This document shows positions 26,000 to 35,714 of a DNA stretch of 64,000 bases, piece by piece. Below the pieces are notes generated by a model. The model was not told where the DNA came from. It was given only the letters and a program-made list of their open reading frames with translations, and searched no databases. This stretch comes from Spiractinospora alimapuensis (GTDB taxonomy: Bacteria > Actinomycetota > Actinomycetes > Streptosporangiales > Streptosporangiaceae). The stretch lies in the NCBI RefSeq assembly GCF_018437505.1, contig NZ_CP072467.1:806001-870000 (forward strand). Direction: 5' to 3'. The position numbers were made by a program, and so were the translations under genes. Every line of letters starts with the position of its first letter. Position 1 is the first letter of the stretch.

Positions 26000-26185
26000 A
26001 TGTGCGGGCACATCCCACTTTGCCCGACCGCGCAGGACCCTGACCGTGAAGCGGCCCGCGTGATCGCAGAGCACCCGGAGCAAGGATGGAGTCTGCTCTG
26101 TAACGGTGTTCTCCTGTTCGACGACACCGGCGAACTCCTCCCGGACGGCGAGATCATCGCCCCGCACCGTCCGGTTCCTGTCTAG
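26000..26185 (+). CDS. DUF5999 family protein, 61 aa
   Basis: A short actinobacterial protein with the family line MCGHIPLCPTAQDPDREAAR and HPEQGWSLLCNGVLLFDDTGELLPDG. Two Cys and two His near the start could bind metal. ATG 26000 follows GAAAGG by seven bases; the frame is open upstream without homology. Function unknown; relatives in Streptomyces often sit beside developmental Xre regulators, but none is adjacent here. Confidence 0.85.
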   Translation: MCGHIPLCPTAQDPDREAARVIAEHPEQGWSLLCNGVLLFDDTGELLPDGEIIAPHRPVPV

Positions 26186-26356
26186 GACCGGCACCGCCCA
26201 ACGGTTCGCGAACTCCTCCCGACCCGACCAGCTCGCCACTCGGGGGCGATGAGCTGGTCGCCCCGTCCCCGCGCCCACGTCCGTGGTGTGAACACCGGAC
26301 GCACGCACACCCGGACCGCGCGGGATCGGTGCCGGGCGGGTCGTGGCGCCACGGCG

Positions 26357-27571
26357 TCACGGCTCGTCCGGCCAGTTCTCCGGGAGGACGGCATGGCCGC
26401 CGGAGGCCTGACTCAGCCGGTCGGCGAAGTCCGCGTGCAACGAGGCGCCCCAGGCGTAGTCGCTGGGGACCCGTAGGCCCGACAGGACCGCGGCCCACAG
26501 CGCGTCCACCGGCGTGGCACTGCCCGCGGCGTGTACCGAGCCCAGGTGGGCGTGCATCTGCGTCAGCGCGAGGAACAGTTCCCCGGTGAGCAGGGGCAGG
26601 CTGTCGTCGGCCACCGCGGCGGCCACGTACCCGTCCCACCAGGGCTCCGCGGCCGCGTCCGGCTCCGTCCCGTCGTCGGGTGCGGCCAGCTCCGGGGTGA
26701 GGAACCCGCGCCGCAGCCGATCCTGGACTCCGGCGGCCAGCTCCACGTCACGGTGTTCGACGCCGCGGGTCCACACCTCACGGGCGGCGCCGGGGTCGCC
26801 GCGCAGCGCGAGTAGTCGGGCCAGGAGCTCCACGATGGCGGCGCGATCCTCGGGGGCCTGCAGGCGGGTCGCCTCGGGGTCGCGCTCCTCGTCGTCGAGC
26901 ACGCCGCCGAGCTCGACGATGGCACGTTCGAGGTGCACCGCGGCGCTCACCAGTCCCAGGGAGGCGTCTCGCCCCTGCGTCTCCTGGGCCCGTCCCCGTT
27001 TCACCTGGCGGGCCGCGCCCTCGGTGTCGCCTCGGGCCAACAGGCGGCGCCCGTGGTCGGCCGCCGCGGTGACGGCGGTGTCGGGGTCGGCGTCGGCGTG
27101 GCGTTCGACCCCCTCCCAGTGGCGGGCGGCCTCGGCGAGGTCACCCTCGGACTCCGCCAATCGGGCGAGGCCGTGGTGCGCCGCCGCCAGGTAACGCTCG
27201 TTGCCGAGCTCCAGCACGGTGCGCCAGGCGACCCGGGCCCCCTCGGGGTCCTCCGTCTCCTCACGGCACAGCGCCAGGTGATGGGCGGCCCGGGGGGCGT
27301 ACTCCCGGTGTCCGGTCTCGATCGCCCGCGTGTCCGCCTCGCGCGCCCCCTCGACGTCGCCGAGGTCGAAGCGGACGACCGCCAGCCCGAACAGCGCGCG
27401 GGCCTGGCCGGCGCCCCCGTCGTGGCGCGCGGCCTTCTCGTACAGTCGCGCGGCACGCTTGAGGTGTCCGCCGTTGGCCAGGTCCCGCGCCTGGTCACAC
27501 AGGTCCCCCGCGGTCTCGCCGCCGGGTTCCTCTCCCGCACCGTGTGCGGGACCTCCTACCGTTGCCGTCAT
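26357..27571 (-). CDS. tetratricopeptide-repeat protein
   Basis: 404 residues of helical hairpins. At least five TPR-like units are visible between about residues 25 and 290 (for example LYEKAARHDGGAGQARALFG, APRAAHHLALCREETEDPEG, YLAAAHHGLARLAESEGDL). The C-terminal 110 residues are a distinct acidic domain with PWWDGYVAAAVADDSLPLLTG, without repeats. No signal peptide or membrane segment, so a cytoplasmic scaffold is likely. It lies upstream of nothing obvious and 61 bases from the gcvP stop. Confidence 0.8.
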   Translation of the reverse strand: MTATVGGPAHGAGEEPGGETAGDLCDQARDLANGGHLKRAARLYEKAARHDGGAGQARALFGLAVVRFDLGDVEGAREADTRAIETGHREYAPRAAHHLALCREETEDPEGARVAWRTVLELGNERYLAAAHHGLARLAESEGDLAEAARHWEGVERHADADPDTAVTAAADHGRRLLARGDTEGAARQVKRGRAQETQGRDASLGLVSAAVHLERAIVELGGVLDDEERDPEATRLQAPEDRAAIVELLARLLALRGDPGAAREVWTRGVEHRDVELAAGVQDRLRRGFLTPELAAPDDGTEPDAAAEPWWDGYVAAAVADDSLPLLTGELFLALTQMHAHLGSVHAAGSATPVDALWAAVLSGLRVPSDYAWGASLHADFADRLSQASGGHAVLPENWPDEP

Positions 27572-27632
27572 GTCTGGGCACTTCCCGGGGGGTGGGGTTC
27601 GATTTGGCCCAGACTAACGGTTCCCGGCTCGA

Positions 27633-30500
27633 TCAGTCCGCGAATGCCTCCGGCGGAGGGCACGCGCAGACGAGGTTGCGGTCGCCGTAGGCCTGGTCGA
27701 TCCGACTCACCGGCGACCAGTACTTGTCCCGGCGCAGCGACGCGAGCGGGTAGGCCGCCTCGGCACGGGTGTAGGCGTGCTTCCACTCGTCGTCGACGAC
27801 GATCTCGGCGGTGTGGGGCGCGTTCTTCAGCGGGTTGTCGTGCGCGTCGAACTCACCCGCGGCCACCCGCTCGATCTCGGCCCGGATGGAGATCATGGCG
27901 TCGCAGAACCGGTCGAGTTCGGCCAGGTCCTCGCTCTCGGTGGGCTCCACCATCAACGTGCCGGCCACGGGGAACGACATCGTCGGCGCGTGGAACCCGT
28001 AGTCGATGAGCCGCTTGGCGATGTCCTCCCCGGTGATCCCGGTGCTCTTGGTGAGGGGGCGCACGTCGATGATGCACTCGTGGGCGACCAGCCCCTCGGC
28101 TCCGGTGTAGAGCACCGGGTAGTGCGGAGCGAGGCGGCTGGCGACGTAGTTGGCCGAGAGCACCGCGCCCTGCGTGGCGGCGCGCAGACCGTCCGCGCCC
28201 ATCATTCGGACGTAGGCCCAGGAGATCGGGAGGATCCCCGCGGAGCCGAACGGCGCCGCGGACACCGGACCGACGCCGGTGACCGGCCCCGCGTCGGGCT
28301 GTCCCGGATGGTTGGGCAGGAAGTCCGCCAGGTGGGACCGTACGGCGACCGGGCCCACCCCCGGACCGCCGCCTCCGTGCGGGATGCAGAACGTCTTGTG
28401 CAGGTTCAGATGGCTCACGTCGGCACCGAACTCGCCGGGCTTGGCGTATCCCAGCAGGGCGTTGAGGTTCGCGCCGTCCACGTAGACCTGGCCGCCCGCG
28501 TCGTGCACCAGCGAGCACACCTCCGCGATCGACTCCTCGTACACGCCGTGCGTGGACGGGTAGGTCACCATGATCGCGGCGACGCTGTCCCGGTTGGCGT
28601 CCAGTTCCGCCCGCAGCGCCTCGACATCGACGTTGCCGTTGTCGTCACAGGCGACCACCTTGACCCGCATGCCGGCCATGATGGCGCTCGCGGCGTTGGT
28701 GCCGTGCGCGGAGGAGGGGATCAGACACAGGTCCCGCTGGTGATCCCCACGCGAGTGGTGCCAGGCGCGGATGGCCAGCAGACCCGCCAACTCCCCCTGG
28801 GACCCCGCGTTGGGCTGCAGTGACACCGCCGCGTAGCCGGTGACGTCAGCGAGCCAGCGCTCCAGGTCCCGAATCACCCGCAGCATCCCCTCGGCCTGGT
28901 CCAGCGGGGCCAGGGGGTGCAGGCCGGCGAACTCGGGCCAGGTGATGGCCTCCATCTCGGCGGCGGCGTTCAGCTTCATGGTGCACGACCCCAGCGGGAT
29001 CATCGTGCGGTCCAGGGCCAGGTCACGGTCGGCCAGCCGGCGCAGGTAGCGCACCAGCGACGTCTCGCTGTGGTGGCTGTTGAACACGGGGTGGGTGAGG
29101 TAGTCGATACCCCGACGCAGACCGGTGGGAATCGACGCACCCTCCGGGACGACGTCGTGGGCACCCGCACCACCGAACGCACGCACCACCGTGTCGAGGT
29201 GCTCGCCGGTCGTGGCCTCGTCACAGGACACCCCGACGGTGTCGGCGTCCACCCGCAGCAGGTTGACGCCCGCGGCGCGCGCCTCGGCGACGACCACGTC
29301 GGCGCGCCCGGGAACCCGCGCCTGCACCGTGTCGAAGTGGTGCGGATGCGGCACCTCGACACCGATGCCGCGCAGCGCCGCCGCGAGCTGTTCGGCGTGC
29401 GCGTGCACCCGCTCGGCGATCGCCCGCAGCCCGCGCGGCCCGTGGTACACCGCGTAGGTTCCGGCCATCACCGCGAGCAGGACCTGAGCGGTGCAGATGT
29501 TGCTGGTCGCCTTCTCCCGGCGGATGTGCTGTTCGCGCGTCTGCAGCGCGAGCCGGTAGGCGGGAAGCCCGGCGGCGTCCACCGAGACACCCACCAGGCG
29601 CCCGGGAAGCTGACGCTGGAGTCCCTCGCGGACCGCCATGTAGCCGGCGTGGGGACCGCCGAAGCTCATGGGGACCCCGAAACGCTGCATCGACCCGACG
29701 GCGATGTCGGCTCCGAGCTCCCCCGGGGCGCGCAGCACGGTCAGCGCGAGCGGGTCGGCGACCACGACGGCCTGGGCCCCGCGTTCGTGCGCCGCCTCGA
29801 TGACGGGGCGGGGGTCGCGGACCGCACCCGAGGCGGCCGGGTACTGCACCAGCACACCGAAGGGTTCACCCTCGGGCAGGCCCTGCGAGAGGTCCGCGGT
29901 GACCAGGCTGATGCCCAGAGGCTCCGCGCGGGTCCGCAGCACGGCCAGGGTCTGGGGGAAGACGTCGGCGTCCACGACGAAGGTGTCGCGGTCGCCCTTG
30001 GTGGCGCGACGCGCCAACGTCATCGCCTCGGCGGCGGCCGTCGCCTCGTCCAGCAGGGACGCGCCGGCGATGGGCAACCCCGTGAGGTCACTGACCAGTG
30101 TCTGGAAGTTGAGCAGGGCCTCCAGACGGCCCTGGGAGATCTCGGGCTGGTAGGGGGTGTAGGCGGTGTACCACGACGGGTTCTCCAGGATGTTTCTCCG
30201 GATGGCCGGCGGGGTGAGGGTGTCGTAGTACCCACGGCCGATCATCGACGTGAGGACCTGGTTGCGGGCGGCGAGGGAGCGCAGCTCGGCGAGCGCCTCG
30301 GCCTCGGTCGCCGGCGCGGGGAGGACGCCGCTGGCGTGGGTGTCGGTGCGGATCGTGTGCGGCACGGCCGCGTCCATCAGTTCCTCGACGCCCGACCGGT
30401 CGATGGCGGCCAGCATCGTGTCCCACTCCTGGGGGGTGGTCCCGATGTGGCGGTCGGCGAATCGGGGGTTCGCGGTCTGCTTGTTCTCGTTGTCGGCCAC
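27633..30500 (-). CDS. gcvP: glycine dehydrogenase (decarboxylating), P protein
   Basis: The PLP subunit of the glycine cleavage system: decarboxylates glycine and passes the aminomethyl group to GcvH. 955 residues, full length for the one-chain type. The PLP lysine is Lys702 in [17 protein letters not shown]; the N-terminal half carries [13 protein letters not shown] and the C-terminal half [16 protein letters not shown]. The GTG start follows AGGAGG exactly. A glycine riboswitch occupies the leader, so the gene is switched by glycine. gcvT and gcvH are not in the window. Confidence 0.97.
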   Translation of the reverse strand: MADNENKQTANPRFADRHIGTTPQEWDTMLAAIDRSGVEELMDAAVPHTIRTDTHASGVLPAPATEAEALAELRSLAARNQVLTSMIGRGYYDTLTPPAIRRNILENPSWYTAYTPYQPEISQGRLEALLNFQTLVSDLTGLPIAGASLLDEATAAAEAMTLARRATKGDRDTFVVDADVFPQTLAVLRTRAEPLGISLVTADLSQGLPEGEPFGVLVQYPAASGAVRDPRPVIEAAHERGAQAVVVADPLALTVLRAPGELGADIAVGSMQRFGVPMSFGGPHAGYMAVREGLQRQLPGRLVGVSVDAAGLPAYRLALQTREQHIRREKATSNICTAQVLLAVMAGTYAVYHGPRGLRAIAERVHAHAEQLAAALRGIGVEVPHPHHFDTVQARVPGRADVVVAEARAAGVNLLRVDADTVGVSCDEATTGEHLDTVVRAFGGAGAHDVVPEGASIPTGLRRGIDYLTHPVFNSHHSETSLVRYLRRLADRDLALDRTMIPLGSCTMKLNAAAEMEAITWPEFAGLHPLAPLDQAEGMLRVIRDLERWLADVTGYAAVSLQPNAGSQGELAGLLAIRAWHHSRGDHQRDLCLIPSSAHGTNAASAIMAGMRVKVVACDDNGNVDVEALRAELDANRDSVAAIMVTYPSTHGVYEESIAEVCSLVHDAGGQVYVDGANLNALLGYAKPGEFGADVSHLNLHKTFCIPHGGGGPGVGPVAVRSHLADFLPNHPGQPDAGPVTGVGPVSAAPFGSAGILPISWAYVRMMGADGLRAATQGAVLSANYVASRLAPHYPVLYTGAEGLVAHECIIDVRPLTKSTGITGEDIAKRLIDYGFHAPTMSFPVAGTLMVEPTESEDLAELDRFCDAMISIRAEIERVAAGEFDAHDNPLKNAPHTAEIVVDDEWKHAYTRAEAAYPLASLRRDKYWSPVSRIDQAYGDRNLVCACPPPEAFAD

Positions 30501-30540
30501 GGAGACCTCCTGTCGCGGTGGTTGTCAGCCCCGTTGCAGG

Positions 30541-30660
30541 GTCCCCCTCTGTCGCCGGGTGGCTTCAGAGTGGCCTCCACCACGCGGTCCGGTGGCCTGA
30601 GAGGTTCCGGGGATGTTGCCCCTTCGGCGCCCCCTTGTGTGGGGACTCTCCCGCGCGGTA
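30541..30660 (-). promoter_or_regulatory. glycine riboswitch (gcv aptamer) before gcvP
   Basis: On the minus strand the conserved elements appear in order: GCGGGAGAG at the 5' end, GCGCCGAAGGGGCAA, GGAACCTCTCAGGC, CACCGGACCGCG, GGCCACTCTGAAG, then GCGACAGAGGGGGA. These are the hallmark blocks of the glycine aptamer. Only one full aptamer is present; the last block normally closes a second aptamer, so the RNA looks like a singlet with a shortened partner. It ends 40 bases before the gcvP start. Confidence 0.9.
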
Positions 30661-30898
30661 TCAGCGGCACATTGTGGTGTCACCCCAATAGCGACACCGG
30701 TTAACTTGTGATCCCATCATAACTCGTGCCGGGTGCGGCGACCCAACCACCAACCCCCTCACGGGTCGGGACAACGCCTCTCACGCGGAACACGAAACAC
30801 TCCTACGACCCAGAGCGATCATTCACACGCGGTGCGTCACCGCGACAGGACGGGTGCGAGTCCGTGGGATTCGGAGCGTGGGCGGTGAGGGAGGGATC

Positions 30899-31402
30899 TC
30901 AACCGGTCTTGCGACGGCGGCGAAGCGCGAGTTCGTCGGCGGGGAACCCGGCGGGGTCAGGCGCGTCGAGGGTTTCACCCGGCATGGCCTCGACGCTGCC
31001 GGCGAGTTCCCGCCACACCTTGCCCAACGCGATCCCGAACACGCCCTGCCCGTGTTGCAGCAGGTCGGCGACCTCCTCGGCGGTGGAGCACTCGTAGATG
31101 CTCACGCCGTCGCTCATGAGGGTGATCTGGGCGAGGTCACTGGTTCCCCGATTGCGGAGATGGTGGACCGCGGCGCGGATCTGCTGCAGCGAGATGCCCG
31201 TGTCGAGCAGTCGTTTGACGACCTTGAGGATCAGGATGTCGCGGAGGCTGTAGAGGCGCAGCCCGTCGCCGCCGGTGCCCGAGCGCAGACTCGGTTCGAC
31301 CAGACGGGTCCTCGCCCAGTAGTCGAGCTGACGGAAGGTGATCTCCGCCGCAGCGCAGGCGGCTGGCCCTCGGTAGCCCATGTCCGTGGACAGTGCCGAC
31401 AC
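30899..31402 (-). CDS. ftsR: MerR family regulator FtsR
   Basis: Orthologue-like to mycobacterial Rv1828 and corynebacterial FtsR, which controls ftsZ. The MerR-type helix-turn-helix GYRGPAACAAAEITFRQLDYWART starts about eight residues in, followed by the wing (LRLYSLRDILILKVVKRLLD) and the family-specific LAQITLMSDGVSIYECS and LLQHGQGVFGIALG. GTG 31402 is taken as start because AGAGG lies just upstream; ATG 31381 and a longer start near 31498 are alternatives. It sits with the nuclease-family and garA genes as in mycobacteria. Confidence 0.87.
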   Translation of the reverse strand: MSALSTDMGYRGPAACAAAEITFRQLDYWARTRLVEPSLRSGTGGDGLRLYSLRDILILKVVKRLLDTGISLQQIRAAVHHLRNRGTSDLAQITLMSDGVSIYECSTAEEVADLLQHGQGVFGIALGKVWRELAGSVEAMPGETLDAPDPAGFPADELALRRRRKTG

Positions 31403-31641
31403 GTCCTCTTCGTCACACAACGGCTCCGGTTCCCCGGATCGTCGGAACGTTGATGGCCTGTGCTCGGCGGCTTGCCGCTTGCCTCTGGTTACCGCCACGC
31501 CGAACCTCCGGCTCCTCGACCCGCGGCATCCGATAGGGGAGAAACGATGCAACGCCGCAGGTTGCTCCTTGATGAAGGTAGGCCGGTCGGCCGTAAAGCG
31601 TCAACGACACGCGCGGCGCGTCGCGAGATCCGCGAACGGGT

Positions 31642-32112
31642 TTAGGTCGTACGCCCGAAATCGTCCGGACTGATCTGGTCGAGGAACTCCTTGAATCGAG
31701 CGACCTCGTCCTCCTGCTCGTCGGGAATCGGAACCCCCGCCTCGTCGATCACGTCCTCACGAGCGTAGATCGCCGCCCCCATCCGCAACGCGAGGGCGAT
31801 GGAGTCCGAGGGCCGCGCGCTGACCTCGACCCCGTTGGAGAACACGAGCTCAGCGTAGTAGATGCCGTCCTGCAACCCGGTGATGTTGACCGTGTTCAGC
31901 GTGGCGTCCAACGCCTCGAGAACGTCGCGAAACAGGTCGTGTGTCAGTGGCCGCGCCGGAACCACGCCCTGCTGAGCCAGCGCGATCGCCGTGGCCTCCA
32001 CAGCGCCGATCCAGATCGGTAGGTACCGCTCGCCATCGGACTCTTTGAGCAGGACGATGGGCTGATTCGACGGCATCTCCACCCGGACGCCGACAACCTC
32101 CATGTGCTTCAC
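31642..32112 (-). CDS. bifunctional nuclease family protein (DUF151)
   Basis: 156 residues with the DUF151/BFN fold: VVGVRVEMPSNQPIVLLKE, YLPIWIGAVEATAIALA, TINTGLQ-like TVNITGLQDGIYYAEL and SARPSDSIALALRMGAAIYA. Plant members cut RNA and DNA; the bacterial role is not settled. A C-terminal acidic tail (PDEQEDEVARFKEFLDQ) is typical of actinobacteria. GTG start at 32112 behind GGAG; ATG three codons on is possible. Lies between ftsR and the garA-like gene on the same strand. Confidence 0.88.
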   Translation of the reverse strand: MKHMEVVGVRVEMPSNQPIVLLKESDGERYLPIWIGAVEATAIALAQQGVVPARPLTHDLFRDVLEALDATLNTVNITGLQDGIYYAELVFSNGVEVSARPSDSIALALRMGAAIYAREDVIDEAGVPIPDEQEDEVARFKEFLDQISPDDFGRTT

Positions 32113-32329
32113 TGCGGCTCCGTCCCACGACTCGTCGCGTTCGGGAGGGCACCCGGATGCGTGGTCATCTCACCCTCACGTTTCCCGCCGCTCACCGCGC
32201 ACGGAGACCGCGAAGTTCGCCCGAGTAGGCCGGCCGCGTCCGCTTGTGTCCTCTTCGTACAAGCTGTCCGGTCCGCCCCCCGTCCAAACCTTACCTGGTG
32301 ACGCCACGAAGCCTTCCGGGTGCCGCCCG

Positions 32330-32878
32330 TCAGCCCTGGCGTGGGTTGGTGAGGAGCACCAGTCGGAACTTGCCGATCTGGACCTCGTCCCCGCCGCCCA
32401 GCTCCGCGTCGTCGATGCGCTCCCGGTTGACGTAGGTGCCGTTCAGGCTGCCCACGTCGCGTACGCCGAAGGAACCGCCGCGTCGGTAGAACTCGACGTG
32501 GCGCCGTGAGACGGTGACGTCGTCGAGGAAGATGTCGCTGTTGGGATGACGGCCCGCCGTGGTCACGTCGCTGTCCAGCAGGAACCGACTGCCCGCGTTG
32601 GGGCCGCGCTTCACCACCAGCAGCGCCGTCCCCGCGGGGAGTGCGTCCACCGAGCCGAGGTCGGGCTCGGCGTCCTCGGCCCCCGACTCTCCCTCGGTGT
32701 CCAAGGCCTGGATCCCGGCGATGGAGATCGTCGACGTGGTCTCGCCGGCACGCTCGTTACGCGGCGCCGGCTTTCCCTGTTGGCCGGCGGGCGCAGCGAT
32801 TCGGGAACCACAGTTGGAGCAGAAGCGCGCGTCATCAGGGACCGCGTGACCGCACTGCGTGCAGTGAACGCCTGGCAT
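32330..32878 (-). CDS. garA: GarA-like FHA domain protein with N-terminal zinc ribbon
   Basis: 182 residues. A zinc ribbon opens the chain (CTQC at 6-9 and CSNC at 20-23). A phospho-acceptor stretch follows with GETTSTIS, matching the ETTS motif that PknB and PknG phosphorylate in GarA/OdhI. An FHA domain covers about 85-180 (AGRHPNSDIFLDDVTVSRRHVEF, then SLNGTYVNRERI). By family knowledge GarA switches 2-oxoglutarate dehydrogenase and glutamate enzymes according to phosphorylation. Neighbours ftsR, the DUF151 gene and gcvP support the assignment. Confidence 0.87.
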   Translation of the reverse strand: MPGVHCTQCGHAVPDDARFCSNCGSRIAAPAGQQGKPAPRNERAGETTSTISIAGIQALDTEGESGAEDAEPDLGSVDALPAGTALLVVKRGPNAGSRFLLDSDVTTAGRHPNSDIFLDDVTVSRRHVEFYRRGGSFGVRDVGSLNGTYVNRERIDDAELGGGDEVQIGKFRLVLLTNPRQG

Positions 32879-33160
32879 CTTCTCGGCTCGTCCTCCTCCC
32901 GCACGCGGCGGTGCTCGATCAATGGGCTAGCGTACGCGAACGCGCGGACGCGTCCGGAGGAGTGATGGGCCCGGCGACAGGCTGTGACTCGCTCGCCCTC
33001 ACGTTACCCGCGGTGCCGCCTTCGGTCCACGCCGGGACCAAAGACCGTGGGTGTCGCTACGGTGCGTCGTCGGTCCCTTCCCCTCTACCGTGCTGGAACC
33101 GTTTGGAACACCCGACTCTAAACCATCACGGGCCGTGCTTTGCACCTTCGGGGCACCGCG
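32879..33160. other. intergenic region before garA
   Basis: 282 bases between the stop of the nucleotidyltransferase gene and the garA-like start, both on the minus strand. It should hold the garA promoter. No gene, terminator or repeat could be supported beyond a short GCGTACGC palindrome near 32931. Confidence 0.4.
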
Positions 33161-35659
33161 TCACCCCTCGGCACCCTCGACGACGTTCACCCAGTGTTCC
33201 AACTGTCGCTGCGCTGCGTCACGATCCGGTCCCTCGGCCCACACGTGGGTGACGGGCTCGGCGGTGTCGGGCAGTACGAGGGCCCAGCTTCCGTCGGGTT
33301 CGACGACCCGCACTCCGTCGGTCGTGTCCACCTCGCGGTCGCCGGCGGCCTCCACGACCGCACGCATGACGCTTCCCTTGACCGCCCACGGTGTGGGCAC
33401 CGAGCGGCGCAGGAGGTGCTCCCTGGGGATCCGAGCGTCGATCTCGCTGAGGGACAGCCGGGCACGCGCCACGAGGCCCAGCAGGCGCACGAAGGCGGCG
33501 ATCCCGTCAGGGGTACGGGTGAACTCGGGGAAGACGAATCCTCCGCGTCCGTCGGCGGCGAAGATAATCTCCTCGTCCATCGCCGCCTTGGTCAATTCCG
33601 CGGTGGCGGTCGGGGTCCAGCGCACGGTGACACCGTGGGCGGCGCACACCCGTTCGGCCAGTCGCGTGGTCGTCACGGGCAACGCCACGCTGCCGCGGCC
33701 CACCTCGGCGGCCACGAGGTCGAGCACCACGAGCAGGGCCCGCTCGTCGCCCACCAGGCCACCGTGCTCGTCCACGATGGACAGCCGCTCCCCCACCGGG
33801 TCGAACCTGATGCCGAGGTCGGCTCGGGCGGAGGAGACCAGCTCGCCGAGCCGCTCCATGTCGCGCATCCGTTTGGCCACGGTGTCGGTGGGTGAGGCCT
33901 CGTCGAGTCGGTTGTTCACGGTCAGGACCTCGGCGTCGATCCGGCCCAGCAGACCGGGAAGCAGCAGCGACGCCGTTCCCCCGGCGCAGTCGACGACGAC
34001 CTTCAGCTCGGCCTCGGCGATGCCGCTGGTGTCCAGACACCGCAGCAGCTCGTGCGCGTAGCTCTCGGGAGCGCGGGTGGGGAACGAGAGCTCGGCGATC
34101 TCCCCGGGGAAGGCGCGCCGGTACTCCTTGCGGGTGAAGACCCGCTCCAGCTTGCGCTGCGCCGCGGGAGAGAGGTCGGCGCCCCGCTCGTCCAGGAACA
34201 CGATGTCGACCGACTGGGGGTCCCCGGGCGTGGTGCGCAGGACGATCCCGCCGGCGACCCCACTGCGACCGGTGTGGAAGCGGGCGACCGGCAGCGGGAC
34301 CACCTCGAGGTCCTGCACGTCGATGGCGCCGGCGGTGAGCGCGCTGATGACGGCGCGCTTGAGCGTACGCGCGGCCCGGGACGCGTCACGGGAGGTGGAG
34401 ACGATGGACCCCTTCTTCAGGGTCGTGGCATAGGCGCTGGCGAGCTGCACCGCGAGCTCCGGCGTGATCTCCACGTTGATCAGACCCGACACCCCGCGCG
34501 GCCCGAACAGGGACCGCTGGCCCCGCGACTCCCACACGACGTTGGTGTTGACGACGGCGCCGGCCTCGATCGTCTTGAACGGGTAGACCTTCACGTCGTC
34601 GGAGAGGTAGGCCTCGGACTCGATGACGCACTCCTCACCGACGATGGCCCCCTCCTCGACCCGGGTACTGGCCATGATGTCGGTGTTGCGCCCGATGACG
34701 CAGCCACGCAGGTTGGTGTTGGCGCCGACGTAGACGTTGTTGTGGACGACCGCCCGGTGCAGGAACGCGTCCTGGCGTACCACCACGTTGCTGCCCAGGA
34801 CGGTGTACTCGCGCAGTTCCGCGCCGGCCTCGACCTTGGTGTAGTCACCGACGCACAACGGGCCCTTGAGGACGGCGTCGGGGTGGACCTCGGCCCCCTC
34901 GCCCACCCACACCCCGGGGGAGAGCTCGAAGCCGTCGATGTCCAGGCGCACCCGGCCGGAGAGCGCGTCGGCCTGGGCACGCAGGTAGCTCTCGTGGGTA
35001 CCGACGTCCTCCCAGTAGCCGTCGGCGACGTAGCCGTAGAGGGGGGCTCCCTGCTCGAGGAGGCGGGGGAAGACGTCGGCCGACCAGTCGACGACCTCAC
35101 CGGCGGCGACGTGGTCCAGCACCTCCGGTTCCATGATGTAGATGCCGGTGTTGACGGTGTCGGAGAACACCTGGCCCCAGGTGGGTTTCTCCAGGAAGCG
35201 TTGGACCCGTCCGTCGTCGTCGACGATGATGATGCCGAACTCCAGCGGGTTGGGCACGCGGGTCAATCCGATGGTGACCATGGCGCCGTTCTCCCGGTGG
35301 AACCGGGCCATGTCGCCGAGGTCGATGTCGGTGAGCGCGTCACCGGAGATCACGATGAAGGGGGCGTCGCGCAGGTACTCCTCGCCGTTCTTCACGCTCC
35401 CGGCGGTGCCCAGCGGCACTTCCTCGGCCACGTACCGCAGCCGCATGCCGAGGTCCTCACCGTCCCCGAAGTAGTTGCGCACGAGGGTGGCGAGGAACTG
35501 GACGGTGACGACGGTGTCGTCGAAGCCGTGGCGGCGCAACAGCCGCAGCACGTGCTCCATGATGGGGCGGTTGACGACGGGCAGCAGGGGTTTGGGCTGG
35601 TTGGCGGTCATGGGACGCAGACGCGTCCCCTCGCCCCCGGCCATGACGACGGCTCTCAT
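33161..35659 (-). CDS. mannose-1-phosphate guanylyltransferase-like / phosphohexomutase-like fusion
   Basis: 832 residues in three parts. Residues 1-240 are a sugar-nucleotide transferase with the signature MRAVVMAGGEGTRLRPMT, PKPLLPVVNRPIMEH and VNTGIYIMEPEVL. About 250-370 is a left-handed beta-helix of hexapeptide repeats (HNNVYVGANTNLRGCVIG). The rest resembles phosphomannomutase domains I-IV (STSRDASRAARTLKRAVISA), but the phosphoserine loop, normally TASHNP, reads RTTPGDPQ, so the mutase part is probably inactive or regulatory. Expected to supply GDP-mannose or another NDP-sugar for glycans. Followed 55 bases on by the lipid synthase gene. Confidence 0.88.
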   Translation of the reverse strand: MRAVVMAGGEGTRLRPMTANQPKPLLPVVNRPIMEHVLRLLRRHGFDDTVVTVQFLATLVRNYFGDGEDLGMRLRYVAEEVPLGTAGSVKNGEEYLRDAPFIVISGDALTDIDLGDMARFHRENGAMVTIGLTRVPNPLEFGIIIVDDDGRVQRFLEKPTWGQVFSDTVNTGIYIMEPEVLDHVAAGEVVDWSADVFPRLLEQGAPLYGYVADGYWEDVGTHESYLRAQADALSGRVRLDIDGFELSPGVWVGEGAEVHPDAVLKGPLCVGDYTKVEAGAELREYTVLGSNVVVRQDAFLHRAVVHNNVYVGANTNLRGCVIGRNTDIMASTRVEEGAIVGEECVIESEAYLSDDVKVYPFKTIEAGAVVNTNVVWESRGQRSLFGPRGVSGLINVEITPELAVQLASAYATTLKKGSIVSTSRDASRAARTLKRAVISALTAGAIDVQDLEVVPLPVARFHTGRSGVAGGIVLRTTPGDPQSVDIVFLDERGADLSPAAQRKLERVFTRKEYRRAFPGEIAELSFPTRAPESYAHELLRCLDTSGIAEAELKVVVDCAGGTASLLLPGLLGRIDAEVLTVNNRLDEASPTDTVAKRMRDMERLGELVSSARADLGIRFDPVGERLSIVDEHGGLVGDERALLVVLDLVAAEVGRGSVALPVTTTRLAERVCAAHGVTVRWTPTATAELTKAAMDEEIIFAADGRGGFVFPEFTRTPDGIAAFVRLLGLVARARLSLSEIDARIPREHLLRRSVPTPWAVKGSVMRAVVEAAGDREVDTTDGVRVVEPDGSWALVLPDTAEPVTHVWAEGPDRDAAQRQLEHWVNVVEGAEG

Positions 35660-35714
35660 CGCTGTTCCCGCTCCTTCCGCGCGCCGGACAACGCGGCCCA
35701 GCGCGTTCAGGGTG

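Noticed and set aside
28917-30704. 595-codon plus-strand open frame opposite gcvP
   Set aside because: Arg/Gly/His-rich antisense translation of gcvP and the riboswitch; not a protein.
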